From Paenibacillus sp. SY21-1 (lineage in GTDB: Bacteria; Bacillota; Bacilli; Paenibacillales; Paenibacillaceae): DNA of 64,000 nucleotides. Made by a program: the position numbers and the translations under genes. Where the stretch lies: the NCBI RefSeq assembly GCF_005222705.1, contig NZ_STGF01000034.1, positions 1 through 64,000 on the forward strand, in the 5' to 3' direction. The first letter of the stretch is position 1, and the number at the start of each line of letters is the position of its first letter. Below the pieces are notes generated by a model, which saw only the letters and a list, made by a program, of their open reading frames with translations, made no database searches and was not told the origin of the DNA. Positions 20,035-29,144 of the stretch are shown piece by piece.

Positions 20035-21550
20035 CTCCCTTGTTGCCAGCCATCAGTAATCCTAGCTGCCTGTCGTCGCGATTGGCTGCGTCAACCTCGC
20101 CGACCAGCCTGCCTTCGTACATGACGGCAATTCGGTCGGATAAGGCGTACAGCTCGTCCAGCTCGAAGGATACGAGCAGCACGGCCTTGCCTTCGTTGCG
20201 CGCTTGTATGAGCCGTTTGTGGACGTATTCGATCGCCCCGATGTCCAGCCCCCTAGTAGGCTGAACAGCGATGATTAAATCCGGCCGCTTATGAAGCTCG
20301 CGCGCAATAATCGCCTTCTGCTGATTTCCGCCCGACAATGCGCGCGCATGCGTGTGAATGCCCGACGTACGAACATCAAACTCCTCGACGAGCTTCTCCG
20401 TGAGCTTGTCAATCGCCTCAAAATCCATAAAGATACCTTTGCCGTATTCCGGCTTAAAGTACGTATCCAGCACCATGTTCTCGCTGAGCGTAAAATCCAG
20501 CACGAGGCCGTGCTTGTGCCTATCCTCCGGGATATGTCCGACGCCAGCCAGCGAAATTTCGCGAGGGCTGTGATTAAACATCTCGCGACCGTTCAGCTTC
20601 ACGCTGCCGCCGTTTGCTTGCCTTATGCCTGTGATTGCATAGATCAGCTCGCTCTGCCCGTTGCCGTCCACCCCGGCGATGCCGACAATTTCGCCTGCGC
20701 GCACTTGGAAGTCTACCCCGTTAAGCAGATGTTTGCCTGCGTCGCCCGACATTTGCAGTCCTTTGACATCCAGCACAACATCGCCAGGCTCCTGCTGAAG
20801 CTTTTTCGCTTCGAACGTAACATCGCGCCCTACCATGAGCTCAGCAAGCTGCATTTCGCTCGTTTCCTTCGTGCTTACTGTGCGAATAACCTTCCCCCGA
20901 CGAATAACCGTTACCCGATCGGCAAGCGCCATGACTTCCTTGAGCTTATGCGTGATAATAATGATCGACTTGCCTTCGGCGGCAAGCCCGCGAATAATCA
21001 TCAACAGCTCCTCAATTTCCTGAACCGTAAGCACCGCGGTCGGTTCATCGAAAATAATGATATCCGCGCCCCGGTACAGCGTTTTTAATATTTCCACGCG
21101 CTGCTGCATGCCAACGCTAATATCTTGAATCCGCGATTGCGGATTAACTTTCAAACCGTATCGGGCGGAAATTTCCTGCACCCGTTCATTAGCCAGCTTA
21201 TAGTTGATGGACAGGCCCTTCACCGGTTCATTGCCAAGCACAATGTTCTCCGTAACGGTAAACGGCTGTACCAGCTTGAAATGCTGATGGACCATGCCAA
21301 TCTTCAAATCAATCGCTTTGGATGCGCCATCGATATTCGTCTTATTGCCGTTAATCCATATTTCTCCCTCATCAGGCTGATAAAGGCCGAACAAAATATT
21401 CATCAATGTCGATTTTCCGGCGCCGTTCTCCCCCAGCAACGCATGAATTTCACCTTGCTTCAAATCGAAATCAATCGACTCGTTTGCCGTGAAGCTGCCA
21501 AACCGTTTGGTAATCCCTTTTAATTGCACAGCTGACTTGCTCCGGTCCAT
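20018..21550 (-). CDS. BMP-family ABC transporter, double ATPase (NupO-like)
   Basis: A 510-aa protein with two fused nucleotide-binding domains, as in the sugar/nucleoside CUT2 family. Domain 1 has LLGENGAGKSTLMNIL (~36-51), signature ISVGMQQRVEI and IIIFDEPTAVL. Domain 2 has a degenerate P-loop, GIAGVDGNGQSELIYA, with signature LSGGNQQKAIIARE and no clear Walker B (LIIAVQPTRGLD), the usual pattern in which only the first domain is a full ATPase. Confidence 0.93.
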   Translation of the reverse strand: MDRSKSAVQLKGITKRFGSFTANESIDFDLKQGEIHALLGENGAGKSTLMNILFGLYQPDEGEIWINGNKTNIDGASKAIDLKIGMVHQHFKLVQPFTVTENIVLGNEPVKGLSINYKLANERVQEISARYGLKVNPQSRIQDISVGMQQRVEILKTLYRGADIIIFDEPTAVLTVQEIEELLMIIRGLAAEGKSIIIITHKLKEVMALADRVTVIRRGKVIRTVSTKETSEMQLAELMVGRDVTFEAKKLQQEPGDVVLDVKGLQMSGDAGKHLLNGVDFQVRAGEIVGIAGVDGNGQSELIYAITGIRQANGGSVKLNGREMFNHSPREISLAGVGHIPEDRHKHGLVLDFTLSENMVLDTYFKPEYGKGIFMDFEAIDKLTEKLVEEFDVRTSGIHTHARALSGGNQQKAIIARELHKRPDLIIAVQPTRGLDIGAIEYVHKRLIQARNEGKAVLLVSFELDELYALSDRIAVMYEGRLVGEVDAANRDDRQLGLLMAGNKGGGEHG

Positions 21551-21593
21551 TCGTCATCATCTCCCCGGTATTCCGCCTTGTTTGAAGCTCGAC

Positions 21594-21617
21594 AAAAAAC
21601 CGGCCCGAAAGCCGGTC
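21594..21617 (-). terminator. Partial terminator between binding-protein and ATPase genes
   Basis: Stem ACCGGC/GCCGGT followed by T6 on the minus strand, between the stop of the binding protein and the start of the ATPase. Such intra-operon hairpins commonly make the binding protein more abundant than the membrane components. Confidence 0.75.
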
Positions 21618-21655
21618 TTATCCTTACCATACCATATTTAACGACTAATTATTTG

Positions 21656-22711
21656 TTATTTTTTAGACGGAACTACAATTTCGCCGCTCACGATTTTTTG
21701 CTTGAATTCTTCCACTTTATCAAGCACGTCCTGTGGAACGTTCGCCTTCGATGTTTCAGGCAAGCCTACCGCGTTGTCCTTCAGGCCAAGCTCTTGTACA
21801 GTGCCGCCCTTCCAGTTTCCGTCGATCAGATCTTTGGATACTTTGTATACGGCTGCGTCTACGCCTTTCATCATCGACGTAAGCGTAATTTCATCGCCGA
21901 ACTCAAGCGATTGGTCCTTGTCAACGCCGATTACCCATACATCTTTGCCTGCTTTTTTGCGATCCAGACCTTCATTGAATACGCCATTGCCTGTACCGCC
22001 AGCTGCGTGGAAAATAATATCGGCTCCGCCGTCATACAGCGTTGCAGCAGCAAGCTTGCCCAGATCCGGCTTGCCGAAGTCGCCTGCATAAGTAGCTTTA
22101 AGCACCGCATCAGGGTTTACCGCTTTAATGCCTGCCTCAAAACCAACCTCAAACTTATGAATCAATTCGCTGTCCATGCCGCCGACAAAACCAATTGTGT
22201 TTGTTTTTGTCATCAAGCCGGCTACAACGCCTACAAGGAAAGAACCTTCGTGCTCGGCGAATGTAACGGATTCAACGTTTGGCGCGTCGATTACCGTATC
22301 GATAACCGCGATTTTGGAATCCGGGTTGTCTTTGGCAACCTTCGTAATCGCGTCAAAAAACAAGTAGCCGATACCCCAAGTCAGATCGTAGCCTTCTTTA
22401 ACGAAGCTGTTGATGTTCGGCTCCATATCGGCTTCGCCTTTGCTTTCCAAGAATTTCGTCGAAGCGCCTGTTTCGTCTTTGATTCTCTGCAGAGCTTCCC
22501 ATGCGCTTTGGTTAAACGATTTATCGTTAACGCCGCCCACATCTGTTACCATGCCGATTTTAATATCTTTGCCCGAGCCGCCCGATGATTCTCCGCCTGC
22601 ATTGTTGCTTGGCGTATTGCCGCCCTCGTTCGTATTCTTCGATCCGCATGCCGACAAAACAAGCGTCAGTGCTACTACCAGCATGAGCATAAAGCTAAAT
22701 GACTTTTTCAT
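21656..22711 (-). CDS. BMP-family nucleoside-binding lipoprotein
   Basis: The 351-aa extracellular receptor of the transporter starts MKKSFSFMLMLVVALTLVLSAC, split here at the lipobox LSAC with the lipidated Cys ~22, then a Ser/Gly/Asn-rich linker. The BMP domain follows, with KIGMVTDVGGVNDKSFNQSAW (~48-68, shown in part), a mark of this family in the ligand site. GGAGAG lies upstream of the ATG at 22711; the longer frame to 22735 is rejected. It may bind guanosine or other nucleosides (by analogy to NupN). Expressed from a strong promoter with a cre-like site upstream. Confidence 0.92.
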   Translation of the reverse strand: MKKSFSFMLMLVVALTLVLSACGSKNTNEGGNTPSNNAGGESSGGSGKDIKIGMVTDVGGVNDKSFNQSAWEALQRIKDETGASTKFLESKGEADMEPNINSFVKEGYDLTWGIGYLFFDAITKVAKDNPDSKIAVIDTVIDAPNVESVTFAEHEGSFLVGVVAGLMTKTNTIGFVGGMDSELIHKFEVGFEAGIKAVNPDAVLKATYAGDFGKPDLGKLAAATLYDGGADIIFHAAGGTGNGVFNEGLDRKKAGKDVWVIGVDKDQSLEFGDEITLTSMMKGVDAAVYKVSKDLIDGNWKGGTVQELGLKDNAVGLPETSKANVPQDVLDKVEEFKQKIVSGEIVVPSKK

Positions 22712-22801
22712 TGCAGCATCTCTCCTTCGATCCAATGGTTTGGTTTCTTTGCAACCCCGATTTGCTTTCTTATTCTTCGTTTAATTGGCCGCTTTTATTT
22801 C

Positions 22802-22829
22802 ATTATAGTTACAAATGTAAAAACGTCAA
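22802..22829 (-). promoter_or_regulatory. Promoter of the nucleoside transporter operon
   Basis: Minus strand: TTGACG (22824-22829), 16-bp spacer, perfect TATAAT (22802-22807). The spacer contains the palindrome TTACAAATGTAA, a possible operator. Confidence 0.75.
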
Positions 22830-22862
22830 TGAAATTATGTTAGATATAATCACATATGCAAA

Positions 22863-22877
22863 TGTTATCGTTTACAT
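22863..22877 (-). promoter_or_regulatory. cre-like site (CcpA) upstream of the nucleoside transporter
   Basis: ATGTAAACGATAACA on the minus strand fits the catabolite-responsive consensus WTGNAANCGNWNNCW at every defined position. It is centred about 75 bp upstream of the predicted start, a place more often linked with activation or upstream repression than with roadblock. Confidence 0.6.
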
Positions 22878-22929
22878 TTTTTGTATAGATTAAGAAGCGC
22901 TAAGGTGAAACGTCTGCGTATGCGTTTGA

Positions 22930-22980
22930 CGGCAAAGCTAACGATTTGCGTCGCAATAGGACCCGATTTATACAAGTGTA
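22930..22980. repeat. Interspersed intergenic repeat, copy A
   Basis: Core CGGCAAAGCTAACG (22930-22943) followed by degenerate flank. Related copies lie at 28995 and 53381, all in the same orientation and all just beyond the terminator of a minus-strand gene (here ftsH). Confidence 0.55.
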
Positions 22981-23001
22981 GCTTGTTTATTCTTATAACT
23001 G

Positions 23002-23043
23002 AAAAAAAGAACCGCCGGAATGCAATTGCGTTCCGGCGGTTCT
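23002..23043 (-). terminator. ftsH terminator
   Basis: A 15-bp near-perfect stem GAACCGCCGGAAYGC with a 4-nt loop and T7 run on the minus strand, placed 27 bases past the ftsH stop. Confidence 0.92.
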
Positions 23044-23069
23044 TAGTGAAGCTGCATCGCAGCCTATAT

Positions 23070-25079
23070 TTAGCCTTTGTTGGAATCTGGATCGGAATCC
23101 GAATTGTCCGCATCGCCGCGCTTCTCCAGCACGACTCCGCCCTTGGACTCCTCTTGGTCGCGAGGCTGAATCCGAACCTTCACATCGCCAACTGTCTCAA
23201 TGACAGGCTCTGTTGCAGGCTCCTCGATCGTACCGACAGCATCTCCATTAGGCATAACGCCTGTTTCGATGAGAGCTTTGATTTGTTCCATCTCCAGCGT
23301 CTCTTCGCTAAGCAGCGTCTGAGCAATCAGGTGCATTTCCTTGCTCTTCTCGTTCAGAAGCTTTTTCGCCCGATCGTAGCAAGCATTCATAATCGTCTGC
23401 ATTTCCTGATCAATCTCGTAGGCGATCGCATCCGAGTAGTTCTGCTCATGTCCGATATCGCGGCCAAGGAATACCTGGCCTTGCGAGCTGCCGAACTGCA
23501 TAGGTCCAAGACGGTCGCTCATGCCGTATTCGACAATCATGCTGCGCACAATGCCTGTAGCTTGCTTGAAGTCGCTGTATGCGCCTGTGCCGATTTCGCC
23601 GATAAACAGCTCTTCGGCCACGCGTCCGGCCAATAGACCGGTTACTTTATCAAGCAGCTCTTGCTTCGTAATCAGCATGCGGTCTTCCTTCGGAAGCATG
23701 ATGACATAACCGCCTGCGCGGCCGCGCGGAATGATGGTAACCTTGTGAACCATATCCGCATGCTCCAGGAAAAAGCCCGCAATCGTATGGCCAGCTTCGT
23801 GATAGGCGACGATGCGTTTCTCGCGCTCGCTGATCATCCGGCTTTTCTTCTCTGTACCTACAATGACGCGGTCAATGGCATCGTCAACCTCAACCATTGC
23901 AATATCCTTCTTGTTGCGACGCGCTGCCAGAAGGGCAGCTTCGTTCAGAAGGTTCTCCAGATCTGCGCCGCTGAAGCCTGTCGTGCGCTTGGCGATAACA
24001 TCAAGCCTAACGTCCTTGGAAAGCGGCTTGTTGCGAGCATGAACCTTAAGTACAGCCTCGCGGCCCTTCACATCCGGACGATCAACCGTAATTTGACGGT
24101 CGAAGCGGCCTGGGCGCAGCAATGCCGGATCAAGAATATCCGGACGGTTCGTAGCGGCGATGATAATAATGCCTTCATTCGGTCCGAAACCATCCATTTC
24201 GACAAGCAATTGGTTCAACGTCTGCTCGCGCTCATCGTGTCCGCCGCCGAGACCGGCTCCACGCTGACGTCCTACAGCGTCAATCTCATCGATGAAAATA
24301 ATGCAAGCAGGGTTTTTCTTCGCATTCTCAAACAAATCGCGAACGCGGGATGCGCCGACACCAACGAACATTTCGACGAAATCCGAGCCGGAAATGCTGA
24401 AGAACGGAACGCCTGCTTCGCCGGCAACCGCACGCGCCAGCAACGTTTTACCGGTACCCGGAGGACCGACCAGCAGCACCCCCTTAGGAATGCGGGCGCC
24501 CACCATATTAAACTTTCTCGGGTCCTTCAAGAAGTCGACAACCTCGACGAGCTCTTGCTTCTCCTCGTCCGCGCCGGCTACATCCTCAAAGGTAATTCGT
24601 TTCTTCTCGTTATCGTACAGGCGAGCCTTGCTCTTGCCAAAGTTCATTACTTTGCCGCCGCCGCCCTGAGCATTGTTCATCAGGAAGAAGAAGAGAACAA
24701 AAATAATGATAAATGGAATGATTGAGGTCAGGAATGTAAGCCAGATGCTTGGCTGCTTCATCTCGACGTTCGTCAACTCGAAGCCGTACTGAGCCGACCA
24801 TTCGCGAATCTGACTTTCTGCGCCTACTCCGCCTCTTGATACAAACGTATCGGTATCCGCATTGGCAGGCTTGGTGTTATACTTGCCTGTTACGTAATAC
24901 GTCTGATTCTCATACCTGAGGCTTAATTCTTTAACGTTTCCAGCTTCAATTGCTGCACGAAGCTCGTCATACCGCAACTCAACTTTTGTATCGTTTTGTC
25001 CGCTAATAAATTGAAAAATCCCAACCGTCACCAAAAAGATAATTAAATAAAAACCAGTGTTACGGATGATCCGATTCAT
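23070..25079 (-). CDS. ftsH: ATP-dependent zinc metalloprotease FtsH
   Basis: Membrane-bound AAA+ protease that degrades membrane and regulatory proteins. The 669-aa protein has two membrane segments (~7-25 and ~110-130) around an extracytoplasmic domain, Walker [14 protein letters not shown] (~205-217), Walker [13 protein letters not shown], the second region of homology with RPGRFDRQ, and the zinc site HEAGH (~430). The C-terminal tail is long, acidic and low-complexity. The ATG at 25079 has GGAGG six bases upstream. It follows hpt as in other Firmicutes. Confidence 0.98.
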   Translation of the reverse strand: MNRIIRNTGFYLIIFLVTVGIFQFISGQNDTKVELRYDELRAAIEAGNVKELSLRYENQTYYVTGKYNTKPANADTDTFVSRGGVGAESQIREWSAQYGFELTNVEMKQPSIWLTFLTSIIPFIIIFVLFFFLMNNAQGGGGKVMNFGKSKARLYDNEKKRITFEDVAGADEEKQELVEVVDFLKDPRKFNMVGARIPKGVLLVGPPGTGKTLLARAVAGEAGVPFFSISGSDFVEMFVGVGASRVRDLFENAKKNPACIIFIDEIDAVGRQRGAGLGGGHDEREQTLNQLLVEMDGFGPNEGIIIIAATNRPDILDPALLRPGRFDRQITVDRPDVKGREAVLKVHARNKPLSKDVRLDVIAKRTTGFSGADLENLLNEAALLAARRNKKDIAMVEVDDAIDRVIVGTEKKSRMISEREKRIVAYHEAGHTIAGFFLEHADMVHKVTIIPRGRAGGYVIMLPKEDRMLITKQELLDKVTGLLAGRVAEELFIGEIGTGAYSDFKQATGIVRSMIVEYGMSDRLGPMQFGSSQGQVFLGRDIGHEQNYSDAIAYEIDQEMQTIMNACYDRAKKLLNEKSKEMHLIAQTLLSEETLEMEQIKALIETGVMPNGDAVGTIEEPATEPVIETVGDVKVRIQPRDQEESKGGVVLEKRGDADNSDSDPDSNKG

Positions 25080-25176
25080 CCCCAACCTCCTCTCAGACGC
25101 TTCAAATATTTTACCATAGCATGACTTTCCATAACAATAGAGGTATACGGAGAGGGCATGTACGGGTGAATCGCCA

Positions 25177-25716
25177 TTATTTCTCGTAGACGTGAGGCTT
25201 CAAAATGCCGATGTATGGAAGATTGCGGTACTGCTCGGCGTAATCCAGACCATAGCCGACGACAAACTCATCCGGCAGGGTAAAGCCCGTATAGTCGGCT
25301 TGCAAATCAACCGTCCGGCGAGCGGGCTTGTCGAACAAGGTGACGACGGTCACCGACTTGGCGTTGCGGCGCTCAAGAACATCGATCAAATAGCTGAGCG
25401 TCAAGCCGCTGTCGATAATATCCTCTACAATCAGAACCTCGCGGCCCTCCACCGATACGTCAAGATCCTTGATAATCTTGACCACCCCGGAGGATTTGGT
25501 CGACTGGCCGTAGCTCGATACCGCCATAAAATCAAGCTCCAGCGGCACATCAATAGCCTTGACCAAATCGGCCATAAAAATGAAAGCTCCCTTGAGAACG
25601 CAAATAACGAGCGGCTTGCGGCCTTCGAAATCCTTGCTGAGCGTAGCCCCCAGTTCCTTCACCTTATCGTTAATCTGCTCCGCGCTGTACAGCACTTCCT
25701 TAATATCGTTCTGCAA
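25177..25716 (-). CDS. hpt: Hypoxanthine phosphoribosyltransferase
   Basis: Salvages hypoxanthine and guanine with PRPP. The 179-aa protein has the PRPP loop [17 protein letters not shown] (~98-114), the [13 protein letters not shown] active-site strand, and the C-terminal [19 protein letters not shown]. Homology begins at [11 protein letters not shown], and the codon there is TTG with GGGGG nine bases upstream, so I place the start at 25716; the in-frame ATG far upstream lies inside tilS. Cluster tilS-hpt-ftsH is conserved, and TilS and Hpt form a complex in Bacillus. Confidence 0.93.
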   Translation of the reverse strand: MQNDIKEVLYSAEQINDKVKELGATLSKDFEGRKPLVICVLKGAFIFMADLVKAIDVPLELDFMAVSSYGQSTKSSGVVKIIKDLDVSVEGREVLIVEDIIDSGLTLSYLIDVLERRNAKSVTVVTLFDKPARRTVDLQADYTGFTLPDEFVVGYGLDYAEQYRNLPYIGILKPHVYEK

Positions 25717-25768
25717 AATAAGAATCCCCCTACGCCTTACCTGATATTTATGAGTATAACCGTGCTGC

Positions 25769-27187
25769 TTATTCATTGCGCGCTCTGATGCGCAGCAGCC
25801 TCTGCGAGCCGTCAGCCGCAAGGGCAATGGCGGATCTTCGAATGCCGGGAATCCAGAGCAGCCTGCCCGTCGCATCGCACAGAAGAGGATACTGGCCTCT
25901 GGCCCGCGGCGCAAGCTTCTCGTCAACGAATATATCTTGCACCTTCTTTGAACCATTTAATCCTAAAACCTGAATTCTGTCGCCTGGGCGCCGATTTCGA
26001 ACGACAAGCGGCCACGTCAGCTCCTTCACATCGAATACGGCCTCGTATCGCGAGGAAATAATCCCCTGCTTCCCCGGCGGCGTTTCGATCATCGCAAGCT
26101 CGAATGACCAGTTGCCACGCTCCAGCTCCAAAAAACGCTGTTCCTTGCCAATCTCATAGAAATAGTCTATCTCTTCGGCCGAGTCTGACGAGGGCGGCTT
26201 TATCCAGCGTATCCATTCATATTCGCGGACGCAGCGCACCTGAGCTCCGGCGTCCATGCCCCAAGTGCCCGGCATGTCGTTCCGTGCGGCCTGCCGCATC
26301 GTCTCGATCTGGTCAAAGGATATCTTTTCCGATTCCGTACAAAGATAACTTAATATTAGTTTAATCAATCTCCTTTGTAAAGCAACATGGAGCCCCCGCA
26401 AATCCGAGCACCTGAGCGCGCATCCATCCAAGGATACCGTAACGATCTGCGCAAACAAGGAAGCGGTCTGCTGCTCCATGAAACTGTCCTCGGCGGAGGC
26501 GACCTCAGCAAGTTTCTGGAGCGAATGGGAAAGCTGCGGATTGTATTGCGACAAAAACGGCAAAACGTCGAGCCGTATCGTATTGCGAAAATAATGGCGC
26601 TCACTGTTGCTGCTGTCCTCACAATAAGGAATGAGATGCTCCTCGCAGTAACGGATAATGCCTGACTTGTTCATACGCAGCATGGGCCGTATAAGTTCCA
26701 CGTTTTTTTCGATTCTTTTCGTATGTATGCCGCCAAGCCCGGCAAGCCCGCTTCCTCGCAGCAGCCGCATCAGCACCGTCTCCGCCTGATCGTCTCCGTG
26801 ATGGGCAAGCGCAATGCGGGAAGCGCCGTAGCGGCTTGCGATTTCATGCAGGAATGCGTATCTTTTCTCTCTTGCGGCGACCTGGCTGTTCTTCCCTGTT
26901 TCTTCTATATAAGAGGGAAGATCAAGCTCGATCGTCTCGCACGGGACGCATAGCTGCCGCGCGTATGCCTCCACGACCTTCAGCTCATGCGCCGACTCCC
27001 GTATCCGGAAGCCATGATTCACATGAGCTGCTATGACCGTTATTCCTTCTTGCTCCGCTGCGGTTGCCAGCATGTGAAGCAGCGCCATGGAATCGGGGCC
27101 GCCCGATACCGCAACGACAATTCGATCACCTGCGTTCCAAAGCCCCTCTTGCCTCGCTGTCTTCATCATCTTGTCCTTCTCGTCCAT
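25769..27187 (-). CDS. tilS: tRNA(Ile)-lysidine synthase
   Basis: Adds lysine to C34 of the CAU-anticodon tRNA-Ile so that it reads AUA. The 472-aa protein starts with the N-type ATP pyrophosphatase fold, [17 protein letters not shown] (~24-40), HVNHGFR, and [20 protein letters not shown]; the C-terminal region (~390-470) holds the small TilS C domain with [16 protein letters not shown] lies upstream of the ATG. Essential in nearly all bacteria. Confidence 0.96.
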   Translation of the reverse strand: MDEKDKMMKTARQEGLWNAGDRIVVAVSGGPDSMALLHMLATAAEQEGITVIAAHVNHGFRIRESAHELKVVEAYARQLCVPCETIELDLPSYIEETGKNSQVAAREKRYAFLHEIASRYGASRIALAHHGDDQAETVLMRLLRGSGLAGLGGIHTKRIEKNVELIRPMLRMNKSGIIRYCEEHLIPYCEDSSNSERHYFRNTIRLDVLPFLSQYNPQLSHSLQKLAEVASAEDSFMEQQTASLFAQIVTVSLDGCALRCSDLRGLHVALQRRLIKLILSYLCTESEKISFDQIETMRQAARNDMPGTWGMDAGAQVRCVREYEWIRWIKPPSSDSAEEIDYFYEIGKEQRFLELERGNWSFELAMIETPPGKQGIISSRYEAVFDVKELTWPLVVRNRRPGDRIQVLGLNGSKKVQDIFVDEKLAPRARGQYPLLCDATGRLLWIPGIRRSAIALAADGSQRLLRIRARNE

Positions 27188-27231
27188 CTCCGTCTCCTCA
27201 CGCTTCCCTTAGCTTGCAGGTGTGACCCTTC

Positions 27232-28158
27232 CTACAGCATATACCTAAGCAGCCAGAATACCGATGTGGCCAGCAGCAGAGCCGAGCATGCGGCAAGACC
27301 CTTCAGCCATCCCGGCACCGACTGTTGCTTCCGCGTTTCCTTGCGATGCATCAGCAGCTTCCAAGCTGCAGCGGCCTCCCTCACATCCTGGAAACGGCCC
27401 TCAAACGCCTGCTGCAGCCATCCTGCGAGCGGCCTTAACGCAGCGCTTCCCCGGACAAGCTCCAGCAAATCGAACGTTGAGCGGTTCTGAGGCAGCAGCT
27501 CCGCCGTAATCTGATGCAGTTTTCTGGGCTCATGGAGCTGAATGCACAGCATTCCGAACGAGAATAGGTCGTATCCCGGATCGGCCGAGCGGGAGCCGGC
27601 ATTCCAATAGCCCCGATCATAGATTTCCGTGAACTGCCTTACGCTCTTGCCGCATTTTGTTACGCCTCCGTAATCGACTAGCTCGACATGGCCGTAATCC
27701 GCGACAAGCACGTTCTCAGCCTTTAAATCACCGAATACCCATCCTGCATCATGCAGCCTCCCCAGCTTGTTCAGCAAGTTAAGCGCAGCAAGCGGAAACC
27801 ACTCCGTCCCTTGCTGCTTCAAATAAACGGATATCTGCATGCCTCGCACATAGCGCATAATATAAAAAGGATATTTGGTGCCGTCCGCTGCGTACAGATC
27901 GTCAACATCGTACAGGAACGGCTCGGCGGCATGACCGCTCTTGCCGCCTGCGAGCGAATGCAGCACATTGATCTCGGATTGCAGATCAACGGCATCAAAG
28001 CCGATTTTGAGCGCGTAAAATTGGCGATCTCTTTGCACTAAATATACTTTACCGTTAGCTCCCTCGCCAAGCAAGCGCTCTACCTTGTAGCGCCCTTGCT
28101 TCCATTTGCCTATAACAATGCTCCCTCGCCTGAGCTCGGCTTTAAACGACGTAGCCAC
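27232..28158 (-). CDS. yabT: Membrane-anchored Hanks-type protein kinase, YabT-like
   Basis: A 308-aa kinase with a C-terminal membrane anchor (~286-305, LAACSALLLATSVFWLL). Kinase elements: glycine loop LLGEGANGKVYL (~29-40), ALKIGFDA with the ATP Lys, catalytic loop FGDLKAENVL (~140) and DYGG in the place of DFG. The HRD motif reads FGD. It shares the yabS-yabT-tilS setting of B. subtilis, where YabT is a sporulation-time DNA-stimulated kinase. The overlap with the VWA gene by 17 bp suggests joint expression. Substrates are unknown here. Confidence 0.87.
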   Translation of the reverse strand: MATSFKAELRRGSIVIGKWKQGRYKVERLLGEGANGKVYLVQRDRQFYALKIGFDAVDLQSEINVLHSLAGGKSGHAAEPFLYDVDDLYAADGTKYPFYIMRYVRGMQISVYLKQQGTEWFPLAALNLLNKLGRLHDAGWVFGDLKAENVLVADYGHVELVDYGGVTKCGKSVRQFTEIYDRGYWNAGSRSADPGYDLFSFGMLCIQLHEPRKLHQITAELLPQNRSTFDLLELVRGSAALRPLAGWLQQAFEGRFQDVREAAAAWKLLMHRKETRKQQSVPGWLKGLAACSALLLATSVFWLLRYML

Positions 28159-28867
28159 TCATCATCCCATCCGTTTCGTCTCTGCTACTTCTACCATAAC
28201 CCCCCTGTCGGTAAAAATCAATGACGTGCATAATAGCCGGACCGGTTGGCGTCGTTCCTCCCATTTGCAGCTTTGGGAAAATAGTCCTGGCTCCGTCCAG
28301 TTGATTCGTCCAGCCCAAATCCAGCTTGCAGTCGTCGCCGTTGCGCGAGCCCGGGAAATGAAATACGGAAATTTCGCTTTTCCCTTGTCTGGCTTGCAGG
28401 CTCAGCATCAAATCGCGTATGGCCTCTTCTACCGCAGCAAGCTTGGGCTTCATGCTCGCGCTCGCATCGATCAGCAAGGCTACCTGCAAAGATGAGGATT
28501 CGCCGAGCTCGTCCATGACACGCACGACCTCGCCGCGCTTCTCGGGCGGCAGCGCATCGATGGAGCCGTCGCCGAGCACCTGCTTCAGCTCTTTTTGCAC
28601 CGCCAGCTGGATCGTCTGCACAACCGTTTTGCGCGTCATCATCTGTACGGTGCGAGTCAGCTCGCGCATATGAACAAGCCGGCTAAGCCCGTTACCGGCC
28701 TTGGCAATCTCTGCGATCTCAACGGCGCCAAGCTCCCCGACGTCACCATAATCGAGCACGCCCACTACGTTTACAGAAATCCCCTCGGCCGCCGCATGAG
28801 CGGCAGCCACGACGGGACTCATTCCAACATTTGAGCAACCGTCGGTAATCAGTAATATTTGCTTCAT
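28142..28867 (-). CDS. yabS: VWA-domain protein, YabS-like
   Basis: A 241-aa cytoplasmic protein that begins KQILLITDGCSNVG and later carries a MIDAS-type metal site, LLIDASASMKPK (~125-136), typical of von Willebrand factor A domains that mediate metal-dependent protein contacts. The fold seems permuted or duplicated, since two metal-like motifs (DGCSN and DASAS) appear. It is encoded between spoIIE and the yabT kinase, as in B. subtilis. Function unknown. Confidence 0.85.
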   Translation of the reverse strand: MKQILLITDGCSNVGMSPVVAAAHAAAEGISVNVVGVLDYGDVGELGAVEIAEIAKAGNGLSRLVHMRELTRTVQMMTRKTVVQTIQLAVQKELKQVLGDGSIDALPPEKRGEVVRVMDELGESSSLQVALLIDASASMKPKLAAVEEAIRDLMLSLQARQGKSEISVFHFPGSRNGDDCKLDLGWTNQLDGARTIFPKLQMGGTTPTGPAIMHVIDFYRQGGYGRSSRDETDGMMSGYVV

Positions 28868-28994
28868 TGACTATTACCCTCCTCGCCTGTCTTTCTATCA
28901 GCTTTGCCTAAATTGGGAGAGTTAAAACCTTGTTTTTACGAGACGGCAACCATTTTCCTGACAACAAGCCTATACGACTAACGTCGTCCTCTGT

Positions 28995-29047
28995 CGGCAA
29001 AGCTAACGTTTCGCGTTAAAAGAGCAGCCGATTATAAAAGCGAACCT
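28995..29047. repeat. Interspersed intergenic repeat, copy B
   Basis: Core CGGCAAAGCTAACG (28995-29008), then GTTTCGCGTT and a flank resembling copy C (shared AGCCRA and GAACCT-like blocks). Lies just past the spoIIE terminator. Confidence 0.55.
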
Positions 29048-29064
29048 GATAACGTCATAGATTT

Positions 29065-29128
29065 AAAAAAAGCCAAAATACGCGAGCCTGGCCCCGATCA
29101 TTCATGGCCAGGCTCGCGTGTTTTGGCT
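29065..29128 (-). terminator. spoIIE terminator
   Basis: Long hairpin: AGCCAAAATACGCGAGCCTG (and on to 29093) pairs with 29106-29128 with one mismatch, followed by T7 on the minus strand. Confidence 0.92.
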
Positions 29129-29144
29129 TGTCCGCCCGACAGGC

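Noticed and set aside
22865-23113. 82-codon minus-strand frame downstream of ftsH
   Set aside because: It spans the ftsH terminator and an intergenic repeat and is very basic; no ribosome site.
28868-29144. tRNA genes between spoIIE and yabS
   Set aside because: tRNA genes occur near this region in B. subtilis, but no cloverleaf could be found in this interval or at 31.7-32.1 kb.
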